DNA of 35,577 nt, taken from contig CAZRGV010000058.1 of assembly GCA_964599655.1 (NCBI GenBank), positions 1 to 35,577 on the forward strand, written 5' to 3'. Positions 30,413 to 35,577 of the stretch are shown one piece after another. Below the pieces are notes generated by a model that saw nothing but the letters and a program-made list of their open reading frames with translations, was not told the origin of the DNA and ran no database searches. Both the position numbers and the translations under genes were made by a program. Source of the DNA: CAZRGV01 sp964599655. GTDB taxonomy: Bacteria > Planctomycetota > Planctomycetia > Isosphaerales > Isosphaeraceae. Each line of letters starts with the position of its first letter. Positions within the stretch are counted from its first letter, which is position 1.

Positions 30413-30811
30413 GGGGGGCAGCCTCCGCACATAATGAGACGTTGAAAAGGAACGCTACGAGGTCCGAAGTGGAGAGAGATGGAGTCCCATCTTGGTCAAG
30501 GTCCCTGCCATTCTTCAAGCAGAAAATTCACAAAACGTTCAACCAGCCGCGGTCGAACCATTGTGGAGACGGACGACGAACGACTCCGAGAATGGGAGGT
30601 TCCTGACCTGGCAAAATGGGGAAAATCCAACGCGTGCCGGTCATCGGCCAGGGGGAAAGCGAGGCGGAGATCCAGTCTCCTTGAATCCAAGAGCGTCAGC
30701 GCACCGTGAGTTGGCTCCCGATTCTCGCCCGGGCCGTTCCCGGAGCGATCAGGGAGCGGGTCGAGTGTCGGACGCCGAACGGCCAGGGGGGCGCCGAGGT
30801 AGTCGGCCGGT
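30413..30811. other. Spacer between EF-G gene and DUF1559 B
   Basis: About 400 bases without a supported gene. It probably contains the promoter of the DUF1559 B gene, but I cannot pick a clear -35/-10 pair. Near 30713-30756 the segments GCTCCC and GGGAGC with a G/C-rich centre can pair, possibly the end of the EF-G transcript on the minus strand. Confidence 0.45.
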
Positions 30812-32926
30812 TCAATCGACGCCCAGGACGGCGAGCATGCTTTCGGGGGCGGCGGCGTATTCGAGCGGTTCCATCGAGTAGCTGGCGCGGCCCTGGCTGA
30901 GGCTCCGGACGGCGGTCGAGTAGCCGAACATCTCGGAGAGGGGGGCGCGGGCTTCGATGACCCGGAGTTTGCCCCGGTCGAAGGTGTTGGTGATCTCGCA
31001 GCGGCGGGCGAGCAGGTCGGCCATGATGTCGCCGAGGTAGTCGGGCGGGGTGACGACCTCCAGCTTCATGATCGGCTCGAGCACGACCGGGCCGGCCTCC
31101 TTGATGGCCTTGTCGAGGGCGTCGGCCGCGGCGAACCGGAAGGCCAGTTCGTTGCTGTCGACGTCGTGCGCCTGGGCGTCGACCAGTGTGATCTTCAGAT
31201 CGACCAGCGGGTAGCCGGTCCGGCCGCCGGAGCGGGCGCTTTCTCGGAGGCTGGCCTCGATGGCCGGGATGAACTCGCCGGGGATCACGCCCCCCTTCAG
31301 GGCGTTGACGAACTTCACCGGCGCCGCTCCCTTGGGCTGGACCTCCGGCTCGACGTCGAGCGTGACCTTGGCGTAGAGTCCCTGGCCGCCGGTCTGGCGG
31401 ATGCACTGACCCTGCACCTTCTTGACGGCCTTCTTGATCGTCTCGCGGTAGCTGACGCGGGGACGGCCGACGTGGACCTTCAGGTTGAAGTCGCGGATCA
31501 TCCGGTTCTTGAGGATCTCGAGATGGAGCTCTCCCATGCCCGAGATGAGCGTCTGCCCGGTTTCCTCGTTGACCTTGTAGGAGAAGGTCGGGTCTTCGCG
31601 GGCCAGCGAGGCCAGGGTGTTGGCCAGCTTGCCCTTGTCGGCCGAGCTGACCGGCTCGATCGACATGCTGATGACCGTTTCGGGGAACTCGATCCGTTCG
31701 AGCAGGATCGGGTGGGCGGCGTCGCAGAGGGTGTCGCCGGTGACCGACTCCTTGAGGCCGACGACGCCGACGATATCGCCCGCGTAGGCTTCCTCGACGA
31801 TCTCCCGCTCGTCGGCCCGGATGTGATAGAGCCTCGAGCAGATTTCCTTCTTGTCCTTGCCGGGGTTGTAGACCCGCGTGCCGGCCTTGAGCTTGCCCGA
31901 GTAGATGCGGACGAAGGAGAGGTCGCCGTGGGCGTCGTTGGTGATCTTGAAGACGAGGCCGGCGAAGGGGCCGTCGGGGTCGGGCTCCCGGGTGATTTCG
32001 GTCCCCTTCTTGGGGTGATGGCCGACGACCGGCGGCTTGTCGAGCGGGCTGGGCAGGTAGGCGGCCACCGCGTCGAGCAGGCGCTGAACGCCGACGTACT
32101 TGAAGCTGGAGCCGCAGAGGACCGGCTGCGCCTTGCCGGTCAGGGTGGCGCGGCGCAGGGCCTCATGGATCATCGACTCGGTCAGCTCGGCCCCTTCGAG
32201 GTGGGCCATGTACTGCTCGGCGAAGAGCTCGTCGATGTCGCTCAGGTTGTTGAGCATCAGTTCCCGCCAGATCTCGACCTCGGGGCGAAGCGCCTCGGGG
32301 ATCTCGGCCTCGGTGATCGTCGAGCCGAGGTCCTCGGTCTTGTAATACAGGGCCTTCTGGGCGATCAGGTCGATCAGGCCCTTGAACTCGCCCATGGTGC
32401 CTTCGGGGCCGGCGCCGATGGGGATCTGGAGGGGGATCGGGTGGCTCTCCAGCCGTTCGCTGATCTCGTTGTAGACCCGGTCGAACTCGGCGCCGATGCG
32501 ATCCATCTTGTTGATGAAGCAGAGCCGTGGGACGCTGTACTTGCTGGCCTGCCGCCAGACGGTCTCGCTCTGCGCCTCGACCCCTTCGACGGCCGAAAAG
32601 ATGACGACCGCGCCATCGAGCACGCGGAGCGAGCGCTCGACCTCGGCCGTGAAATCCACGTGTCCGGGGGTGTCGATGATGTTGATGGTGATCGGGCGGC
32701 CGTTGGCGTCCTTCCAGTGGCAGGTGATGGCCGCCGCGACGATGGTGATCCCGCGCTCCCGCTCCTCCTGAAGGTAGTCGGTGGTGGTGTTTCCCTTGTC
32801 GACATCGCCCATCCGGTGGATCTCACCGGTGTAGTAGAGGATGCGCTCGGTGGTCGTCGTCTTGCCGGCGTCGATGTGCGCGATGATGCCGATGTTGCGA
32901 AGCTGTCGGAGTTGGTCGGTGTCCAT
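30812..32926 (-). CDS. fusA: Translation elongation factor G (EF-G family GTPase)
   Basis: 704 aa, full length. EF-G catalyses GTP-dependent translocation and, with RRF, ribosome recycling. GTPase motifs are clear: P-loop AHIDAGKT (residues 16-23), RERGITI switch region, DTPGH, and NKMD. Domains II-V follow, with FKITNDAHGDLSFVRIYSG in domain II and GQCIRQTGGQGLYAKVTLDV in domain IV. The MGDVDKGNTTTDYLQEERER segment is closer to EF-G paralogues (spdEFG or mitochondrial EFG2 type) than to classic str-operon EF-G, and there is no rpsL, rpsG or tuf beside it. The ATG at 32926 fits the family start; its ribosome-binding site is weak. Whether it is the translocase or a recycling paralogue cannot be settled here. 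Confidence 0.95.
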   Translation of the reverse strand: MDTDQLRQLRNIGIIAHIDAGKTTTTERILYYTGEIHRMGDVDKGNTTTDYLQEERERGITIVAAAITCHWKDANGRPITINIIDTPGHVDFTAEVERSLRVLDGAVVIFSAVEGVEAQSETVWRQASKYSVPRLCFINKMDRIGAEFDRVYNEISERLESHPIPLQIPIGAGPEGTMGEFKGLIDLIAQKALYYKTEDLGSTITEAEIPEALRPEVEIWRELMLNNLSDIDELFAEQYMAHLEGAELTESMIHEALRRATLTGKAQPVLCGSSFKYVGVQRLLDAVAAYLPSPLDKPPVVGHHPKKGTEITREPDPDGPFAGLVFKITNDAHGDLSFVRIYSGKLKAGTRVYNPGKDKKEICSRLYHIRADEREIVEEAYAGDIVGVVGLKESVTGDTLCDAAHPILLERIEFPETVISMSIEPVSSADKGKLANTLASLAREDPTFSYKVNEETGQTLISGMGELHLEILKNRMIRDFNLKVHVGRPRVSYRETIKKAVKKVQGQCIRQTGGQGLYAKVTLDVEPEVQPKGAAPVKFVNALKGGVIPGEFIPAIEASLRESARSGGRTGYPLVDLKITLVDAQAHDVDSNELAFRFAAADALDKAIKEAGPVVLEPIMKLEVVTPPDYLGDIMADLLARRCEITNTFDRGKLRVIEARAPLSEMFGYSTAVRSLSQGRASYSMEPLEYAAAPESMLAVLGVD

Positions 32927-33093
32927 GGCAGGCAGTCCGGCGGGCTGGCGGTGGCAAGTCCGGGTTGAATCGATCGAGCGAGCGAGGGCCGACGTCGGCG
33001 GGATTGCGACCGGAACAGTGTACCCAAGCCGGCGCGGTCGCACAGCGCGAGTCCGGCCGGGGGCCTTTGGCGGAGTCGAAAGGTCGAGGCGGC

Positions 33094-33954
33094 TCAGGAG
33101 ACGGGGCTTGGTGATCCTACGCTCACCGGGGCCGCTTCGTTCGGGCCGGGAAACGCGGGCGGCTCGAACACGAAGGCGCCATAGCCGACGACCGGCGAGC
33201 GAGGGCCCGCCGTGTCGCCCGAGTTGCGGAGATCGACCGCGCGGGCGAGCAGTCCATGCCGTCGAGCGGACAGCAACAGGCCGCCGATGGCCCGATGCCC
33301 ACAGGCCTGACCGACGCCGATCTCGCCGGGCGAAAGGGCCTCGATCGCCTCGGCCGAGGCGCGATCCAAACGCTGGGCCTCTTCGTAGCCATGGTAATGG
33401 CTCAGGTCGGAACTCACCACGATGAGCGTCTCGTCCCCCTCCCAGAGCGTCTCCAGCACGTCGGCCACCTCCTCGGGGCTCGTCCGGCCAACCAGGATCG
33501 GCACCAGCCGGAACGCGCCGAGAACCTCTTGCAGGAACGGGAGCTGGATCTCCAACGCATGGTCGCGGTCGTGGGCGACGTCATCCACGACGACCCCCAC
33601 CTGCTCCCGGATCGCGGCCAGGGCCTCCCGATCGAGCGGAACGACGCCCAGTGGGGTGGCGAAACCCTCGGTGCCGCTGAGGACGATCCCGGTCGCGGGC
33701 GAATGGGCCGTTCCCAACAGCACGACGCGCTCGATCGTCCCCCGGGTCCTCGCCGCTCGCAGCCTCGCGAAGCCGGACGCCGCGATCGGGCCCGAGTAGA
33801 GATAGCCGGCATGCGGCACGATCAGGGCCTTGGGCGACGGCTCTTCGGCCGACGGCGGCACCGCGTCCAGCAAGGCGTGCACGCTCGACCGCAACTCCGT
33901 CACATCGGCCGGATAGAACCGGCCCGCGAACGCTGGCAGTCGAATCGCTCTCAA
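33094..33954 (-). CDS. amrB: AmmeMemoRadiSam system protein B (Memo-like)
   Basis: 286 aa. A Memo-family protein, related to non-haem iron dioxygenases and found with AMMECR1 and a radical SAM protein in many prokaryotes. Visible motifs are LPAFAGRFYP near the start, PHAGYLYSG with His48, GTAHSP with His84, SSDLSHYHGY with Asp183 and His186, and ACGHRAI with Cys218, the metal-site residues of the family. A Pro/Ser tail of about 20 residues ends it. The start appears to be TTG at 33954, since the family begins at RAIRLPAFAGRFYP, a GAGGGGG element lies upstream, and no ATG or GTG is suitably placed. It is divergent from amrS; the natural substrate is unknown. Confidence 0.92.
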   Translation of the reverse strand: MRAIRLPAFAGRFYPADVTELRSSVHALLDAVPPSAEEPSPKALIVPHAGYLYSGPIAASGFARLRAARTRGTIERVVLLGTAHSPATGIVLSGTEGFATPLGVVPLDREALAAIREQVGVVVDDVAHDRDHALEIQLPFLQEVLGAFRLVPILVGRTSPEEVADVLETLWEGDETLIVVSSDLSHYHGYEEAQRLDRASAEAIEALSPGEIGVGQACGHRAIGGLLLSARRHGLLARAVDLRNSGDTAGPRSPVVGYGAFVFEPPAFPGPNEAAPVSVGSPSPVS

Positions 33955-34038
33955 AGGTAGGCCCCCTCGAAGGCTGAGTGACCCCGGTCTTTGGGCGTCG
34001 TCCAGTCACCTTCCGAGACCGCCTCTTCCGTCTCCCCT

Positions 34039-34065
34039 ATCATAACAGGATTTAGAGAAAAGCAA
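34039..34065 (-). promoter_or_regulatory. Candidate promoter for amrB in the divergent spacer
   Basis: On the minus strand TATGAT (34039-34044) lies 15 bases after TTGCTT (34060-34065). The spacing is short of ideal, and the -35 element touches the amrS start codon, so the call is tentative. The spacer of 110 bases must hold promoters for both divergent genes. Confidence 0.35.
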
Positions 34066-35168
34066 TGTTGACGGACCCCCGATCATCGATCGTCCCCACG
34101 AAATACTGGCATGCGCTTCAGGACGGGCGCATCCAGTGCGACCTCTGTCCTCGCTTTTGTAAACTGCACGACGGCCAGCGGGGTTTCTGCTTCGTCCGGG
34201 CCTGCCAGGACGGCCAGATCGTGCTGACGACCTACGGCCGGTCGAGCGGGTTCTGCGTCGACCCGATCGAGAAGAAGCCCCTGAACCATTTCTTGCCCGG
34301 CACGCCGGTCCTCTCGTTCGGCACGGCGGGATGCAACCTCGGTTGCAAGTTCTGTCAGAACTGGGACATCAGCAAGTCCCGAGAGTTTGACACGTTGGCC
34401 GACGCCGCGTCGCCCGAAACCATCGCCAGGGCCGCCGAGCGGCTTGGCTGCCGGAGCGTGGCCTTCACGTATAACGATCCGGTGATCTTTCTCGAATACG
34501 CCGTGGACGTCGCCCAGGCATGCCACGAGCGAGGGATCCAGACCGTGGCGGTGACGGCCGGCGAGATCTGCCCCGAACCGCGCGAGGCGTTCTACCGCCA
34601 CATGGATGCCGCCAATGTGGACCTGAAGGGATTCACCGAGCGGTTTTACAAGGAGGTTTGCGCCGGTCATCTCCAGGCCGTGCTCGACACCCTGGTTTAC
34701 CTCAAGCACGAGACGAAGGTCTGGTTCGAGCTCACGACCTTGCTGATTCCCGGCGAGAACGACTCGGACGAGGAGCTCGACGCGTTGACGCGTTGGGTGG
34801 TCGAACGGCTCGGGCCGGACGTGCCGCTGCACTTCACCGCGTTCCACCCCGACTACCGGATGACCGACCGGCCCCCCACGCCGCCATCGACCTTGCGGCG
34901 GGCCCGTGAGATCGCCCTCAAGAACGGCGTCCGGTACGCCTACGTCGGGAACATCCACGACGAGCAAGGAGACAGCACCTACTGCCACCAGTGCGGCGGG
35001 CTCCTGATCGGTCGCGACTGGTTCCGCCTGACGCGCTGGAACCTCGACGACCAGGGGCGTTGCCCCGATTGTCAAACGCCGTGCGCGGGCGTCTTCGAGC
35101 CCAATCCCGGAACCTGGGGCCCCCAGCGCCAGCCGGTCCGCCTGTCGGAATTCGCGGCCCGCAAATGA
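34065..35168 (+). CDS. amrS: AmmeMemoRadiSam system radical SAM enzyme
   Basis: 367 aa. A radical SAM protein: the iron-sulfur motif CNLGCKFC uses Cys90, Cys94 and Cys97, followed by QNWDISKS. The N-terminus has extra cysteines (CDLCPRFC, Cys25, Cys28, Cys32; later Cys42, Cys47), and the C-terminus has CHQCGG and CPDCQTPC, possible additional metal sites typical of this family. FTYNDPVIFLEYA, VDLKGFTERFY and HFTAFHPDYRMTDRPPTP are family segments. It is usually encoded with AMMECR1 and Memo; here amrB is its divergent neighbour and AMMECR1 is not in the window. The reaction is unknown. The start ATG at 34065 precedes CDLCPRFC by 24 residues; its ribosome-binding site is weak. Confidence 0.93.
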   Translation: MLTDPRSSIVPTKYWHALQDGRIQCDLCPRFCKLHDGQRGFCFVRACQDGQIVLTTYGRSSGFCVDPIEKKPLNHFLPGTPVLSFGTAGCNLGCKFCQNWDISKSREFDTLADAASPETIARAAERLGCRSVAFTYNDPVIFLEYAVDVAQACHERGIQTVAVTAGEICPEPREAFYRHMDAANVDLKGFTERFYKEVCAGHLQAVLDTLVYLKHETKVWFELTTLLIPGENDSDEELDALTRWVVERLGPDVPLHFTAFHPDYRMTDRPPTPPSTLRRAREIALKNGVRYAYVGNIHDEQGDSTYCHQCGGLLIGRDWFRLTRWNLDDQGRCPDCQTPCAGVFEPNPGTWGPQRQPVRLSEFAARK

Positions 35169-35250
35169 GTCCGGCGAGTCGTCAGTACCCGGTGACCCCT
35201 CAGACTCGCCCTCGTCCCGGAGTGGCACGCACACGTTGACGCATCATCGG

Positions 35251-35291
35251 ATCGCCCCGCTGACTCGCAACCGGGGCGACCCGCTTCTTTT
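35251..35291 (+). terminator. Intrinsic terminator of amrS
   Basis: TCGCCCCG (35252-35259) pairs with CGGGGCGA (35272-35279) around a 12-nt loop, followed by CCGCTTCTTTT, a T-rich run. Position, 83 bases after the stop codon, and the U tract support rho-independent termination. Confidence 0.65.
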
Positions 35292-35350
35292 GAGTCCACC
35301 CAATGTCGGGACCAAGTCGATTCAAGACAAGAATTTCCGGCAATCGGGTG

Positions 35351-35375
35351 CCACGGGCGGCTCGTCCACCCGTGG
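35351..35375. repeat. Palindromic unit, 10-bp arms (one mismatch)
   Basis: CCACGGGCGG (35351-35360) and CCACCCGTGG (35366-35375) pair with one mismatch over a 5-nt loop (CTCGT). A partial copy, GGTGGCTCGTCCACCCGTG, is at 35441-35459. Confidence 0.7.
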
Positions 35376-35381
35376 CTTCGA

Positions 35382-35412
35382 CAGGGGTGGCTGGGGTCGT
35401 GCCGACCCCAGG
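35382..35412. repeat. 31-base direct repeat, copy 1, with internal 9-bp palindrome
   Basis: Identical to 35536-35566 over 31 bases, and similar sequence continues (about GGYCCGTCGG). Inside it CTGGGGTCG and CGACCCCAG pair over a 3-nt loop. Confidence 0.85.
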
Positions 35413-35482
35413 CCCCGTCGGAGCACGGTCGGGTGGCCCTGGTGGCTCGTCCACCCGTGTCTTCGCTTCGAGCGGCCCGGAG

Positions 35483-35505
35483 CACTGGTGGACAAGCCAC
35501 CAGTG
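35483..35505. repeat. Short palindromic repeat, copy 2
   Basis: Identical 23-base palindrome to positions 5-27, same orientation, nearly 35.5 kb away. Flanked by the direct repeats at 35382 and 35536. Confidence 0.85.
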
Positions 35506-35535
35506 CCACCCCGGCCGAACGCGGGCCTTCGCAGG

Positions 35536-35566
35536 CAGGGGTGGCTGGGGTCGTGCCGACCCCAGG
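35536..35566. repeat. 31-base direct repeat, copy 2
   Basis: Exact copy of 35382-35412, 154 bases further on and near the window edge. The unit is palindromic and could belong to a dispersed family. Confidence 0.85.
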
Positions 35567-35577
35567 TCCGTCGGGTG

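Larger units (their letters stand above)
35169..35577. other. Repeat-rich intergenic region at the window end
   Basis: After the amrS terminator the remaining 280 bases are built largely of short palindromic units (listed separately) with no supported gene. The region may continue beyond the window. Confidence 0.7.

Noticed and set aside
31166..32968. 600-aa plus-strand frame antisense to EF-G
   Set aside because: Val/Asp/Gly-rich mirror of the EF-G codons; typical shadow frame.
35340..35577. Possible CRISPR array at the window end
   Set aside because: Repeats differ in type and spacing, are palindromic over different cores, and no cas genes are near.
1..35577. tRNA or rRNA genes
   Set aside because: I saw no cloverleaf with a TPsiC-like arm or rRNA-like segment on either strand, but this was by eye only.

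Overview
The window is a GC-rich segment of a planctomycete chromosome, most likely Isosphaeraceae/Isosphaerales. I infer this from two DUF1559 pseudopilin-like genes paired with small beta-sandwich lipoproteins, a Uma2-family gene, the wording of the ribosomal proteins, frequent GTG (and one TTG) starts, and GC-rich spacers full of hairpins. No database search was possible, so the genus is open.

Layout. (1) 1-3800: a Uma2 endonuclease-like gene on the plus strand. On the minus strand follow a DUF1559 gene and an upstream lipoprotein gene, then about 0.9 kb of non-coding DNA with a promoter, a nested stem structure and an AT-rich island. (2) 3804-7929, minus strand: glgC (ADP-glucose pyrophosphorylase), a thioredoxin-fold protein with a WCGDC site, a 70-aa protein, a SWIM zinc-finger protein with a small partner, and a HIT hydrolase. 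(3) 8110-25978, minus strand: a near-complete S10-spc-alpha ribosomal superoperon in the order rpsJ, rplC, rplD, rplW, rplB, rpsS, rplV, rpsC, rplP, rpmC, rpsQ, rplN, rplX, rplE, rpsN, rpsH, rplF, rplR, rpsE, rplO, secY, map, then rpmJ, rpsM, rpsK, rpsD, rpoA, rplQ. Good sigma70-type promoters sit before rpsJ and before rpmJ. rpmD (L30), adk and infA are absent from their usual places. (4) 26237-33954: a GT39-like membrane glycosyltransferase on the plus strand, then two lipoproteins and a second DUF1559 gene on the minus strand, then an EF-G gene and amrB (Memo-like), also minus. (5) 34065-35577: amrS (radical SAM) diverging from amrB, its terminator, and a cluster of short palindromic repeats, one of which also opens the window.

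The central block makes ribosomal subunits, the Sec translocon channel, methionine aminopeptidase and the RNA polymerase alpha subunit from two closely spaced transcription units. EF-G adds a translation GTPase. The flanking genes cover glycogen precursor synthesis, redox chemistry, envelope lipoproteins and pseudopilins.

Assembly quality matters here. There are four N runs (14700-14717, 16384-16399, 17158-17167, 19401-19430), an Illumina adapter remnant at 17137-17157, and a 7-base deletion that breaks rpsN. All lie within 5 kb in the spc part of the operon and are most likely technical. The most interesting biological signals are pentanucleotide tandem repeats in several ribosomal-operon spacers, a family of long near-perfect palindromes between genes, the SWIM protein with its partner, and the two DUF1559/lipoprotein loci. 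I did not find a clearly new multi-gene system.
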